This document shows positions 24,070 through 38,296 of a DNA stretch of 64,000 nt, piece after piece (position 1 is the first letter of the stretch; each line of letters starts with the position of its first letter). The stretch spans positions 22,561,606-22,625,605 of the forward strand of contig CM067344.1 of the NCBI GenBank assembly GCA_034190875.2, written 5' to 3'. Source of the stretch: Urechis unicinctus. Its lineage: Eukaryota > Annelida > Polychaeta > Xenopneusta > Urechidae. Made by a program: the position numbers and the translations under genes. The notes below the pieces were generated by a model. It ran no database searches. It was given only the letters and a program-made list of their open reading frames with translations, and was not told the DNA's origin.

Positions 24070-24985
24070 CTGCAATGAGCTACACTGCCACATTGGCACT
24101 TATGAAACAATGAGCTAAACTGCCACATTGGCACTAATGAAACAATGAACTACATTCCCACATTAGCACTAATGAAACAATGAGCGACACTTCCACATTA
24201 GCACTTATGAAACAATGAGCGACACTTCCACATTAGCACTTATGAAACAATGAGCGACACTTCCACATTAGCACTAATGAAACAATGAGCGACACTTCCA
24301 CATTAGCACTTATGAAACAATGAGCGACACTTCCACATTAGCACTAATGAAACAATGAGCGACACTTCCACATTAGCACTTATGAAACAATGAGCGACAC
24401 TTCCACATTAGCACTAATGAAACAATGAGCGACACTTCCACATTAGCACTTATGAAACAATGAGCGACACTTCCACATTAGCACTTATGAAACAGTGAGC
24501 TAAACTACCACATTGGCACTTATGAAACAATGAACCACATTCCAACATTGGCACTTATAAAACAGTGAGCTACACTGCCACATTAGCACTTATGAAACAA
24601 TGAGTTACACTGCCACATTAGCACTTATGAAACAATGAGCGACACTTCCACATTAGCACTTATGAAACAATGAGTTACACTGCCACATAGGCACTAATGA
24701 AACAATGAACTACATTCCCACATTGGCACTTATGAAACAGTGAGCTACACTGCCACATTGGCACTGATAAAACAATGAGCTACATTCCTACATTGGCACT
24801 TATTAAACAGTGAGCTACACAGCCACATTGGCACTTATGAAACAATGTGCTACACTGCCACATTGGCACTTATGAAACAATGATCTACACTGCCACATTG
24901 GCACTCAATATTATATGAACGGTGCTACCACTTTGGCACCCATGAGTCAATGAACGACATTGTCACATAAGCTCCCATGGGTCAA
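24070..24985 (+). repeat. 35-bp minisatellite array
   Basis: About 26 head-to-tail copies of a 35-bp unit related to AATGAGCGACACTTCCACAT plus TAGCACTTATGAAAC. Central copies (24176-24480) are nearly identical and partly alternate between GCACTTATG and GCACTAATG, giving an incipient 70-bp higher-order unit. Both edges are diverged, as expected for unequal exchange. Confidence 0.95.
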
Positions 24986-26984
24986 GAGCGACACTGCCCC
25001 GATGTCCCTCAGGCAGGCGCGTGGCAAGATGGGACTAGCGTTTCTAACCGATCTCCTTGCACGCACTGCCCTCCTCCTAACCCTGCCACAACTTAACACA
25101 TCTCTCACACCAATCAATCCGTCTGGTATAGGAACTCATTAAACACGCCGCTAGCCATACAGGGCAAACAATAACCTATGTCGTCTCGCAACCCAGCCAG
25201 CAACAATAGATCGAGTTCGTCCCCAGCGCGCCGTATGAGCCCCTGGACCCTATATCGAACCGTGTACCCGAGTCAATGGAAGCGCTCTCAGACGAGCCAC
25301 ATTTGGTCGATCGTCTTCTGTCTGGCCACGCTTTCCTCACCTCTATTCACCAAGCGAACGTCGACGAGGACACGAGCCTTGTCATTTGATGATTACATTG
25401 AGGTAGCCCCTCAACAGGGAGGAGCATAGTGTTTGGTATAAAGACTAGTTATGCGAAAATGATCACTTAACACCAAGTGCGTAAGGGATCCTCAGGCAAA
25501 CTGACTTAAAATGACCATTAGGCTATTTAGATTCAGCATGGTCAGTGTTTGGTCACTGATAATATGAGGTTCAAACATATACCAGTCCCCGGAATATGAG
25601 CACCTGAGGACCAGGTATGTGTTTGAAATGCTCTTTAGCTAGCGTCTATGGTAGCTGTTTACGACTCGGCTGAGCAGATAGGACCGGGAGTGAGTCTTGC
25701 GGAGAAATAACATAAACAAGTTACTCCAAGAGCTCTGTTTGATCACCTAAAATCCTGCGAACTGAGTCAGCCTTCAAAACCTAGCTGTGTTGACTTAGTT
25801 AAAAAGCCGCTTAGTGTGTTTAAGTCTTCACCTATTCAATCGTGCTTAACAAGTGACGGGGACCGTCAGATGGCAATTGACGCCTGCAAATCGCTTTATC
25901 TATCTACCAATGATAGCCAGCGATGACAGCTGGAATCAGTGGCATTTCATCTGGTGATGGAAAACCCGTCCAGAAATGGACTGAAATACCATACTCTTCA
26001 CACATTTGTAGATTTTCCCACTGATCGTGAAAGTTGATACGATGTGATATTTTAATAGGGAGAACAGAACACGGTAATGCAGCTTAACCAACGCGCGATG
26101 TCAGTAAGATGAAGCGAGGAAGAATAGGAATTAGCCAGTCCATCAGTCCTTATTAGGTTAAAAACAACCAGTTTAGTTATTCAACAAAGCACTGGCTTAC
26201 CGGTTTTACAAGATATTCTGTAAGCGGCTCAGGCAGAAGTAACTATTGGTATTATTCCATAGACCGTCTGCTCTGGTCCCCCATCAAAAGGTAAACTGCA
26301 TAAGTCGTCTCAATCCACTCACAGTATCTCACGAATAAAGCTCCAATCACAGCGTCGTTGTCAGTATAATAACACGCCTATGTTGTGTGGCTGCCGGCGC
26401 GTCGTGCGTTCTGCCCCGTACATACCTCGGTGAGCAACTCGGGTAAGATGGCTGGAGCCAGTCCACGGTCCGTTCTATACCCTGGCCGCTCACTCCGTCT
26501 GATAAGCGATCTCCTTGCACGCACTGCCCTCCTCCTACCCCTGACGCCGCTACCACGTGACGCCAGGCTAACAGCTGCTCACACCTTGTCAATCCCAGGT
26601 AGATCGGTATGGCTCATGAGTTCCTACATCATGACCCCAATATGAAAAAAAAAAGAATACACAAAATCTCCAAAACACCCGCGATACCGCTAATGTCCGT
26701 ATGTGATGTTTGGCCAGGTCAAATACCAATATATTTCAACTGCCGATCGCTGATCGAGTCAATATTTGAAGGTTTGTTAATTTGGTGGCGCAAACCTGCC
26801 AAATAGGCTCCTGCTTTCTAGAAAGTATGGACCCTGTTCAACATTCTCGTCGAAGTTAAATTGATATCTTATTTGGTGTCACCTTGGAAGAAATGGTCTA
26901 TTGAGGATTGTAAGGCACTTGTTATAGGGAGTTATATGCGTCAGGTGATGGATGGGATTCAGGGTATGCGTCCATAAGAGAAGC
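24986..26984. other. No recognised gene; contains a short duplicated block
   Basis: A ~60-bp block around 25035-25085 recurs at about 26495-26550 (shared GATCTCCTTGCACGCACTGC and CCTCCTCCTA). Nothing else is recognised. Confidence 0.5.
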
Positions 26985-27270
26985 ATCACCCCCTTCCCCA
27001 CTCACCCCCTCCCCCACTCACCCTCTCCCCCACTCATCCCCTTCCCCACTCACCCTCTCCCCCACTCACCCCTTCCCCCACTCACCCTCTCCCCCACTCA
27101 CCCCCTCCCTAAATCACTCTCTCCCCCACTCACCCCCTCCCCCACTCACCCTCTCCCCCACTCACCCCCTCCCCAACTCACCCTCTCCCCCCACCCCCTC
27201 CCCCCACCCTCACCCCCTCCCTAAATCACCCTCTGCCCAGCTCAACCTCTCCCCCACTCACCCTCACAAC
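26985..27270 (+). repeat. Pyrimidine-rich ~16-bp tandem array
   Basis: Repeats of CCACTCACCCYCTCCCC on the plus strand. The Pro-rich frame through it is low complexity. Confidence 0.9.
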
Positions 27271-27934
27271 AGAGCTGAGTATGCGTGTAGCGAGGATCTA
27301 AGACATTCATATTTTTTTGTAGGTAGTCGCCTGGGTTTATGTGCCGGTGTCGGGGGGTTACTACAGTAGTATAGGTTTGATTGACGTGGCATGACAACTC
27401 CCCACACAGAATGGCGAAGTTCAGCATTCCATGTATGTCATGGCGGCTTTGTTAACAGACCTGACATGGCCCGCTCAGTCGTGCAACTGACTCATTTGTG
27501 CTGACTCACTAAGAAGACTTTGTATATTTCATTCCAGATCCGCTGAGAACGGAAAGATCCAAATACTGAGAATCTAATGATAGACATCGAGTGCCTCGTT
27601 GAAGTTAAGACCCGGACAAGTTAGACGTGGGCGATTGGTGATGACATAACACAAACCCAGGAGCTTCTTTCAGGCAGGACTAACCACACGAAAACAAGTC
27701 CTTACAAAATGAAGAAGCCTTTGTGAGCAATTGCCATCTGAAACAATTCTTCGAGGTTTTCATTTTTTATATAGATTTTGAGTACAAAATGTTCAGAAGA
27801 TCTCTCTATTGTTTCATATTGATAATACACTTAACTTGGGTTTTATGACATTCTCAAAACGGAGGTGATACGGGGACGGTGATGGATGAGGATGGCTTTG
27901 ATGCTTGGACAACACCCGTTTAGTGCCATCGTCC

Positions 27935-28090
27935 ACTTGGCATGGACTCGTTAACCCGACCCAGGGATGGTCGTTTAACCCGATGCCATTAAGCCATCGG
28001 GTCCTGCGCGTCCCCTTTCAGAGATGGGTCTGCCACAGACCGTGATCATCTGAGTCGCGAGGGATTCGCTGTCCCTATGACCTTCAGTGT
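27935..28090 (-). mobile_element. SINE core fragment related to 13798-13998
   Basis: Shares the CCCCTTTCAGAGATGG block and a nearby GTGATCAYC with the 13.8 kb SINE, same orientation. The tRNA-like head is not intact. Confidence 0.5.
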
Positions 28091-28619
28091 AAGGTGGTAG
28101 GGTGGGGGGTGGGGGGCTTCTTGAGACGAGTTCACGTCAACCCTATAGCTGGGGTGAAGGTCAGCATTAATAATGAATCATAGAACTCCACATTAATCAA
28201 GCCGCCGAGATTCATTTGACATATGGGGCGGGGCTAAAAATCACCAACGTTCGCCAGGTAGTTTTCTATATAGGCGTAATGTTCTTAGCTCAATACATCT
28301 AACTACACGGAGACTTACAACTCTCATAAGAAGTGGCACAAGACCTTACCACTTCGAGTACTGTCGAGGGCCTGGCATAATGCAGAATGATCGGCAGATT
28401 AGCGAGACGGGTGAACGTGGATATGAATATGTGTTACGCCGCAAGAACTAAGTAATAATCCTCAGACATTGACCTGAATGACATCTGCACCACAATTCGA
28501 CATTCAAATGTACACATTGGGCTCTATTTGATGTCGATTTACCGAGACAAAATCCCAGGTTGAAATAACACATTTGCATCAGGGCCACCTCCATACTGGT
28601 AATACACTATACATGAAGG

Positions 28620-29275
28620 TAAAGGGCAAAATTATTCAAGACAAATATATTAAGTTATAGCCCAAAGTCATAGAAAACAGATAGATGAAGTATCAGATCA
28701 CAGTTATATGAGACAAAGCTTCGCTCAAATTTATATAAGATAGATACACACAATATCAGCCCAAAGTTATATAAGACAATTTTACCTAGTAGCAGCCCAA
28801 AGTTGTGTAAGACAAATGCATGAAGTAATAGCCCAAAGTAATACTAGACAAATACCGAAAGTTATATAAAACGAATGCATGAATTATTAGCCCAAAGTTG
28901 TGTAAGGCAAATGCATGAAGTAATAGCCCAAAGTAACAAATTTATGAAGCAGCAGCCAAAATTGATATAAGTTAAATAACGCAAATGCAAGAAAAATAAC
29001 ACTAAATAGTGTAAGACAAATTCACAAAGTAATGGGCAAAAGTTATATAAGTCTAATTTTGAAGTATAAGTTGTTTTGGATGAATGTATGAAGTAATAGC
29101 AAAAAGTGGTATAAGACAAATGCATGAAGTTATAGACCAAGGGTATTTAAAATAAATTTATGAAGTAAATCCCGAAGTTGTATTAAGCAAATGCATGCTG
29201 TATTAGCGCTGCATAATGTGAATGCATTAAGTTATGGCCTGAAATAAACAAATCAAATTCATGAAGTTATAGCCA
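28620..29275 (+). repeat. Diverged ~36-bp tandem repeat
   Basis: About 17 degenerate copies of a unit with AAGACAAATGCATGAAGTAA and TAGCCCAAAGTTATAT. Divergence between units is high, so the array is old. A short CATCATCAAC repeat follows to 29327. Confidence 0.8.
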
Positions 29276-29327
29276 TCATCAACATCATCAACGTTATAGT
29301 CATCATCAACATCATCATTATCATCGT

Positions 29328-30384
29328 TATTTTGCTGATGAGGACACATCTTTCTAGAGAATCCTCTCCGCTATACACGCCCTACATTGTCACCCCATTA
29401 AAGACGTGGCGTGGTATCCCCGCGTCACCCTTTCCACTAGCCATTAATACTCACCCAACTTCTACTCTAAACCTTACCACGTCTAACCAACCGTGTTTTG
29501 ATTTACTCCCTCGCGTAGACGGCGTATATCGCTGCCAGAGAGTCGGAAATAAAGATAAACAGGCATAGATACAAGGAGTTGTATCAAAAGATCACAATGA
29601 ATCGATTAAGTTGAGACTGGGATTATCGGGTTATAATAGAGGCTTGGCGTCTTTGTAAATGGGAGTGAAGAGAAATTTGATGCCACATTACCCTTGTACG
29701 AGGACAAGGTCACTTAACCTATAAGCAAATACCTTGAAGTAATATTTAATTACTCCAGAAGTAAGCAATCGCTGTCCATCTTGCTTCTCATTGACTCTCT
29801 TTGCATGCTAGACAAACAATTCAGCTTCAAAGCGCAACCGATCAGATCACAAATCGATTGTGACATTATTAGGACCACCGGGAACTGTTAGCTGACTTTT
29901 GCTTATCTGAGGCCCGGCGTCAATGGAAAGAGAAAAAAACCTAAGCTCTTGATCAAAAGACATACAGCTTAACGAGGGCTCAATGGTGTCTTAGGTGATA
30001 ACGGGAATTTCACGGAAAGGTATATCTGACAAAATGAATGCTTTTCACAAATCTTCTTTGGTGCAAAACAATGACTCTTCTGACCTCAGAGTAAACAAAG
30101 CACTCATTATGACGCAATGTGTCTCTCATATATAATTATTTGCATTGTATGCTATCAACAACTTGTCGCCATCATTAAAGGTTAAACTATACATTAGTCA
30201 TCACATTGCTCTGTATCGAATTAGGAAAGTCACTTGAGTTTGGTACACTTCTTGATATTAGAGCGGCAGGAACTTTTCCTTAAAGTTGACAACTGATTGA
30301 ATGAAAGTGTTCACAGTAGATAACATGCATTTATCCAGCAATTACAACTAGTCAAACTCATTATGAAACCCAAACTTCGGATAC
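29328..30384. other. No recognised feature
   Basis: Unique-looking sequence. Short ORFs only, none with recognisable content. Confidence 0.45.
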
Positions 30385-30520
30385 GATGACGGTGATGATG
30401 ATGGCTATGATGGTGATGACAACTACGACGATGATGATGATGATGGTTATGATGGTGATGACAACGACGACGACAATTATGCTGATGATGATGATGATGA
30501 TGACGACGATGAGGATGGTA

Positions 30521-30569
<49 letters not shown>

Positions 30570-30590
30570 CGATGATGGTGATGATGACTT
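30385..30590 (+). repeat. Imperfect (GAT)n microsatellite
   Basis: GAT/GAC/GGT trinucleotides. Poly-Met and poly-His frames are artefacts. Confidence 0.93.
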
Positions 30591-33500
30591 GCTAAATAGT
30601 CCAAAAGGCGTATTTCTCGTGAACTTCGCCTAACATTGCCTAGCCCTCTGTGCCTGGAGCGCTCAGTCGAGGAACCACTTGTCAGGGATTAAGATATGAT
30701 TGTACTACAAATCCTTATTGCTGACGATACTCCTGGGTGCGTTTGTTATTGGGCGATTGATAGATTGGCAAAGTGTCTGTCGTCAATGAGAAGGGGGAAG
30801 GGAGGCATAGATTGAATGTTTCATCATTACTGGGGCATACAGGCCTCATGATGGCGTGCCGACGTCACAAAGTATGTTTTGTCAATTAAGCAGCCACCTG
30901 CAGCCTGTCCTGGGCGTACCCTAATGAATCAAGGCTCGGGACCTGTGGACCTTTTGTTCTGGTGTGGTCGTCGCTGAAGTAAAAAATACCATCAGTGTTC
31001 TTGGTGGTAGAAGTTTTGACATTGAGGACTAAGGTAACTTAAAAAACAGAGGCGAATGGCAGAAAAATTCCACTTATTACGCAAGCAATCTAGACCTCAT
31101 CAACGGCACTGTTGGGGTCAACACAAGCTGGGATAATGAAGCCGGATTTATACACTCAGACAATCGGTCGTGGGTGGGTAGGTAGCTAGAGAGGAGGGGA
31201 GGTAGCTAGAAGGGGGTGGGTGACGGTGAGATGGGAACTGCTGGGGAAGGTGTTATCAATTATCGATAATCCCGCATTCGGCACATTAGAATCGTACTTC
31301 CAGATTTACTTGAGATCGGGGACTAATCCCTCATGGCTCTCCGGCTCGGGCTGTTTCCCCAGCTCCCCACTCCGGCATTCCATCCTCGACGCACACATAA
31401 AACTGACTTTATCTTGGCTTACCAGGCACCAGAATCCCTTCCTTCCTGTGACCGTTCATTCGATGTAGTGCACCGCTAATCAAAAGTTATCACCAAGCGT
31501 CTGACAGCGAAACGGTGCCGTCCCAATACACAACAGACATTGCACATGCCTGTCAATTTCAAGTGGAGCTAAATTTCCGAAGTACCACATCACCTGACGT
31601 GATGAAGGTAGAGCGCGCGTTGACTCACCTGAGAGAGCCATCGCTGGAGAACAGTGCGCTGTCTCTCCAGCTGCCGCGTAGTGGTCAGTCGCTGTACCAT
31701 GACCAACAGGTCACTGCCTCTTCGCCTCCTCTTATGCATCTCCTTATCGGCGTCTAATGATCCGCCGATCTCCCTTTACACTCTGACCACCTGTTGTCCT
31801 ACTGTAGTATGATCCTCATCTTCCCTGGACTTATTCCTCCTCGTATGACTGGCTCCTTTGATCCCTCAAAGAGCCCGTGAAACACCCCGTCGTACAAACA
31901 CTCCTCTTAGTTGATTCTGTGGCTGTGGACTTGACAGCAGGTACTTTAGACCATCAATACTTCTCCTCTTTATGAGTCAGACCACCGCTGATGCGTTGGA
32001 GCATAGCGGTGCAGGTAGACTTTACAAATGAAGCACTTCTGTCTCTGACTGGAGAGAAGACCTCGCTCCTGGTGGACTTCTTACATTGGACTAGTTCCAT
32101 GAATTAAAAGCAGGTAAGCATTTTAAATCTCATCGAGTTTAAATCTCAGTTTGAACTCTTATTGTCAAGTACGAGGATGAAGCCTTTCTAAATCCAATCA
32201 CAGTCCGCCCGAGGAAGTGTTGGAGATCCTCCAGGTTGACCAGTATATATCCGCCATGAAGATCACTTAGTTCTCACCTGCACCATTATTTGTTGAAAAC
32301 CCACAGTTGCAGCGAGTAACTGGTCGATCTAAGCTCTAGGGTTTTAAGTTAGTGTAATTCCGTGTCATCAGGTAAACTAATGTTTACCTGCGATACAACA
32401 GGTGGTGAGCTCGTTAGTTGATACCACAACTGCCAATCATTGGCTTCGTTTGTTTTTGCACAGAGATAGTTCCTGCTGCATCGGTACCAGGTTACGAATA
32501 ATATACGCAATCGATTGCAAATCAAAACATATGTTCATACCACATTAGTCCAGATAGAAGCCAACTGACTGTACTTCGACATCAGAGTTTCTCGAATCAG
32601 TTGACGAAAGCGCTGAGTGATATCGATATTAATGATCGTAGTCTTTGGGATTTGTAGAAGCCAAGGGTTGGTTCGATAAGTCACCTTAAATCCGCATTGT
32701 GACGATTAGGCCCGCGTAACGCGCTGGGCAGCAAGGTGTCTCCGAGAGTATAGACGAAGATAAACGCAGAGCAAATCACAGAAAGTACCGATAATGACGA
32801 CTGGCGGTCATCAAACGATAAATAAGTATGTCACAAGCACGAGAATAAGCGGCTTTTACGGGGGCAAATCTCTAATGATGGGAAAATAGAAGTAAGAAGT
32901 GACAGAGAGCTGACGGGGTATGATTAGCGCACTTGTACGTCCTTCAGCGAGGAATGTCCATCCAAGCTGACATAGCAAGGAATCTAGCGACCCAGGTGTG
33001 TCGGAATCTCGGACAACATCGACACATGGTGGATTCGACTCCGGTGTTACAGATAATGTTCGCGTGAGATGCTGTGACGTTGACGACACGACGGGGGTAG
33101 GGTGGGGAAGTGGTTAAGGGCGGGGGTGGTATATAGGTGATCTGCCTACTGAATCAAAGAGGATTAGATTGACTGTTGACGAGCCTCATTTGTAGAGATT
33201 TCTAAAGACGACCATGAGAGCGAACCCACAATGTAAATGTTAGATGACAAGTGGTGCTGAGTGGATTGAGATGGGGATGGGCTGTTTGGCTTTCACGGAC
33301 TGATACAAATGACACCACGCGTCCGGACCACAGATATTTGAGCACACAACTCTTTGGATGCGCAGGTGTACACTTCCTGTTGTGAAAGTGCGTGGGCATG
33401 GTTGGTGTGTGGAGGGGTAGGGGGAAAGTCCCGTCTTGTCTGGCCCACCTCCCCGCCCACGACCGTTCATGGTCATGGTAATACCGTAGGTGATGCACTC

Positions 33501-34680
33501 AACTGTTGAAATTTGTTGTTGATAATTTTGATGTTTTAGAGGGCGTCTGTGCTGACTGGTGATCTGTGCACCAAGGGCGTTGAAGTGCAGGCAAAACACC
33601 TGTTATAGCAGAGGAAAACACCCCACACTCTACTGTCACCCAACCCAACCCGGCATCAGAGGACGCGGCTGAGTCTCACTGTCACTGTCACCCGATCCAC
33701 CCGCCATCAGATGACAGTTCACGTTAAATATTGTAACTTAGGTTTTTTAAAAAAGTATCTCTCGTTTGAAAAAGCCCCCAAATCAGACATCCCAAAAGAA
33801 ATAGATCCGTTCCTGCACACCAACGCACCTGGTAGCGGTCGAGGGCGACACCTTCACCTCAAGCGAACGACAGATCCATTATCAAAAAGGTAATATTGCT
33901 ACTTCAACTTTTAAATAACAATCTGCTCGCCATTCAGAACTTAGCTCTTCACAGAATCAATTTATGTACACCTAACTGCTAATGGCAATCTTGTTGGTTT
34001 ACCTGTGAAGCAAGCAGGATTTATGTTGACATGCTAATTGGAGGTAGACGCCTACCGCAAATCGATTCGTGCCTAATCCACGTGGCATTAACCCATTATG
34101 TATGGACCTTATTCCTCAGAGAATCATGATGAGGTGGCAATGCGTCTGAATTGTCTATCAACCTCCGCGATCTTATCACGATCACAAGCGTGTGAAGATG
34201 ATGTTAACCTGACATGTATAATTAGCCAGGACTAGGCGTAACGAAGGCGTCGTGTGCGTGGGTAGCGAAGTTCCCCAGGAGTAGAGTGTGTCTTTGGGTT
34301 GGTCGTCTGTTCTTTGTAGTCACTTACTGGAGTCAAACACTAGAGAAAACCACTTAACATAGCCTCGTCAGCTGCTCGATGTTCAAACATCTCCTCAGAG
34401 GCAGCCGGACACACGGGTGACGTATTGATGACGTATTGGTGACGTAGACGCATGGAAGAAGCAACAAGTATTGGTTGGATAGGATGGGGACAAGAACGAA
34501 CTATTGTGTCTTGTGGCTATTTATATCAACTGCAATTGTATAGGTCAGGCATGGAAATGTAACACGATGACCTCACCAAATACAGATCTTGATCAAAAGA
34601 AATATAATCACTTTTTGCGGCATGCTTACTATACCAGTGTATATCTGACCCAGAATATCCCATTACTTACGAAAGTCGAA
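30591..34680. other. Gene-free stretch, higher complexity
   Basis: No exon could be supported on either strand. Composition is balanced and non-repetitive for about 4 kb, unlike much of the window. Regulatory content is possible but cannot be shown from one sequence. Confidence 0.4.
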
Positions 34681-34682
34681 CA

Positions 34683-35020
34683 TACAGGCCGTATGGGTTT
34701 GTCAAAAAAGCCCCGTTATTCACAGGCCGTAGGGGTTTGTCAAAAAAAACACGTTAATCACAGGCCGTCGGGGTTTGTCAAAAAGCCCCGTTATTCACAG
34801 GCCGTAGGGGTTTGTCAAAAAAAAAAGTTAATCACAGGCCGTAGGGGTTTGTCAAAAAGCTCCTCTTATCAAAGGCCGTAGAGATTTGTCAAAAAGCCCC
34901 GTTATTCACAGGCCGTAGGGGTTTGTAAAAAAAAACCGTTAATCACAGGCCGTCGGGGTTTATCAAAAAGCCCCGTTAATCACAGGCCGTCGAGGGGTTT
35001 GCCAAAAAGCCCCTCTTATC
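34683..35020 (+). repeat. ~37-bp minisatellite array
   Basis: About nine units of CAGGCCGTAGGGGTTTGTC followed by AAAAAGCCCCGTTATTCA, with A-run length variation. GGGGTTT and AAAGCCCC within a unit can pair, so each unit could form a small hairpin. Confidence 0.93.
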
Positions 35021-35412
35021 AATGCTCCCTCTTGAGCCCGGTCCTGAAATTACTCATCGCTATCAGGATAAAGCTAGGAGAGAGTATGTTCTTACGTCAG
35101 AGTCGGCACCGGATGTGATTTATTGGGGGTGAATTATCCGTGTGAACCAATTGAAGCACTGTGATGATGATAGCTGTACGAGGCCAAGTCGTTGTGGGTG
35201 CCTGCATGCAGCATACATGTCTAACCTGCAGTCATTGATTACCTGCCCGGCAGAACCAGCCGTGAAACACTCGTGAGATCATATAACCGTATGGATCCAG
35301 TCTTGTTATTAATGTGGTAACATGGTCTGTTCGTCCCAACCCCCATAGAGTTACAGAGATAAAGTAGGAACATTCACAAGGCTGGATGACTTGATCCGAT
35401 GAATGGACAGAT

Positions 35413-35577
<165 letters not shown>

Positions 35578-35702
35578 AGGGGATGGGTTGGGGGGTGTAG
35601 CTTAAGCATAATGTAAAGTGATTAGATAGCGGTCGAATTGTAGTGTTTTTTACAGCATTAAACCCACCAAGTCGGCGATGTATGTTACTATCCTGGCTGG
35701 CA

Positions 35703-35728
35703 CCCCCCCCCCCCCCCCCCCCCCCCCC
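35703..35728 (+). repeat. Poly-C tract (26 nt)
   Basis: An uninterrupted C run. Confidence 0.97.
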
Positions 35729-36429
35729 ATTGTCAGCATTCAGGGCGATAACGCTGTCAGACGTGTCGATATACTGTTTGTTAAGCATCACCCATGCGCG
35801 TGAAATAACCATCCTTGCGTAAACACGAAACTCGCACCGCGCCAACAGCGACTCAAAAGGTGCCATTCAACGCTCTGTGTACATTAAGACGTGCTATTTT
35901 ATCACTAAACAAGTCCATCGTAGTCGAACGACTGCAGTGGATTAATCAATGGTTGACGTATTGCCCCATTGCCGATATTTGTTACCTTGGTGGTAGCAAG
36001 AATACCCCCTCAACATGATACATTTTTTTTCAATTGTAATTTGTTTACACAAACAAAATTCATTGTGAAAACTACCGATTGAAATCGCAATATTTGTTTA
36101 ACCCGCGCGTTCAGTACTCATATGGTGACAGCGACCGTGACAAGTGTTTCTATGCATCCCAAGACGAGTATCAAGTATCACTTAGCTTATTCGGATCGTC
36201 ATTTTATTGCTCAATATTCAAAAAAACCATCTAGTTACAGAGGCACCAATGAGTGAGGCGCTTTTCCAGTGGTATATCAACAAGACACCCCCACTTGATG
36301 GTATACATCAGTCATGTAAAGCCTTTAAAGAAAGCACCAACGCTCTGAAGCATCATATGTAAACAGACATGCCTGTCAGAACAAAAATCTACTTCGTAAC
36401 TACTAACTCGCGCGAGTGACAGGTGACAG

Positions 36430-36965
36430 GTACACGATAACTCTCACATCACCAACCACACACGATAACTCTCACATCACCAACCACACACTATAACTCT
36501 CACATCACCAACCACACAACGATAACTCTCACATCACCAACCACACACTATAACTCTCACATCACCAACCACACACGATAACTCTCACATCACCAACCAC
36601 ACACGATAACTCTCACATCACCAACCACACACGATAACTCTCACATCACCAACCACACACGATAACTCTCACATCACCAACCACACAACGATAACTCTCA
36701 CATCACCAACCACACAGCGATAACTCTTATATCACCAACCACACACGATAACTCTCACGTCACCAACCACACACTATAACTCTTATATCACCAACCGCAC
36801 ACTATAACTCTCACATCACCAACCACACACGATAACTATCACATCACCAACCACACACGATAATTCTTATATCACCAACCACACACTAAAACTCTCACAT
36901 CACCAACCACACACGATAACTCTCACCCGTACCATCATCAACCACTCACGATAACTCTCACCCGT
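36430..36965 (+). repeat. 28-bp minisatellite array
   Basis: About 19 copies of a 28-bp unit of the form CCAACCACACACGATAACTC plus TCACATCA. Some copies carry CTATAAC or TTATATC variants. Confidence 0.95.
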
Positions 36966-38103
36966 ACCATGTCCAGAGCGAAGCCGACAGTGATGGTCGG
37001 CAGCTGCATCTGAGTAACTCCCTCCATGGCAGCTGCTGTATCAATTATCCACAGGGTATCACCGACTCTCTAGTTCAATCTCTCGGTCAACTAGCAGCCA
37101 TGTTGTCGTCATCGACACCAACAGCGAACGAGTCGACCAGGAAGAGGAGAGTCGCTCGGCAGGTCGGGTCAGTTGATGGCTAGCTAGTGAGTGCCTAGCC
37201 CCACTTCACCTGCTCACCTGGATGCTATATGCCATGTAAGGCTTCTATACTGACAAGAAACTCACACGCTTCGAGTCGCTAGTCGAGTGTCCAGAGGGGT
37301 CACTGCACCGATACAACACATCTTAAATTGATACCCTCGAAATTCCTGGTCCAGATTCCAAGGCTTGCTTAACTGGGCATTAATGCAGAGAAAATGGCTA
37401 TTGTACCTGGGTAATCATTCTGATTTGAGTCACCGCTGGCAGAGCAATACCATGACTTGTCAATCATTATTGGCCCTTTCCACCGAGAAGGCCCCTGTGA
37501 TCATTATTTATAAGTCCCAAAATAAATGGCAAATTTCAGAATCCCATTGAATTGTCCTAATAGTAGAAGTCATTATTCATACCGAATGACTTCTTCAAAA
37601 TCACAAACGTTCTTAAGATATTAACTATAACCGTATTATATAAGCGTGACCTCATTTGAATTACCTACATTAATTATAACCTTTATTTTGAATCCACTTG
37701 CTATCATGTTTGTCGAACCTGTGTCGAAAACGTGTATCTCACTCTACGAACCAACAGAAGCCATATACCATGGATAAGTGCCAAAGACCGCGGCTTCACC
37801 AAGCTGGACTGACGGAATGAAGACTTATTGGTGAGACATTCCCGACAGCGAGAGACAGGAAATGTAATTAATTAAAATGAATCAGGCCATCCCGGATGGG
37901 CGGCTGGTAGGTCGATGGAAACGTCCTGATGCGTGATGAATTATTAACGACGCGCGAACCAGGGGTGACGATGAAGTGTTTCAGTTCAGCCATCAAAGGT
38001 CCCCGGAGATGGAGGGAGGGAAGGCAGAGAGGTGGAGGTAGGGGCTTCCAACCGCTGGTGATTGGCAATGAAGCTAGTGTTGATGTTGATTAAGCTGTTG
38101 TTT

Positions 38104-38144
<41 letters not shown>

Positions 38145-38255
38145 AACGATATATTACTGTTGTTGTTATGATGATGAAGCTGTTGGATGATAATGATGAT
38201 GATGATGATTATGATGATGATTATGATGATGATTATGATGATGAAGCTGTTGGTG

Positions 38256-38296
<41 letters not shown>

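Noticed and set aside
24070-24985. CRISPR-like array of regular direct repeats.
   Set aside because: Units are contiguous with no unique spacers, there are no cas genes, and the DNA is eukaryotic. It is a minisatellite. The same applies to 36430-36965.
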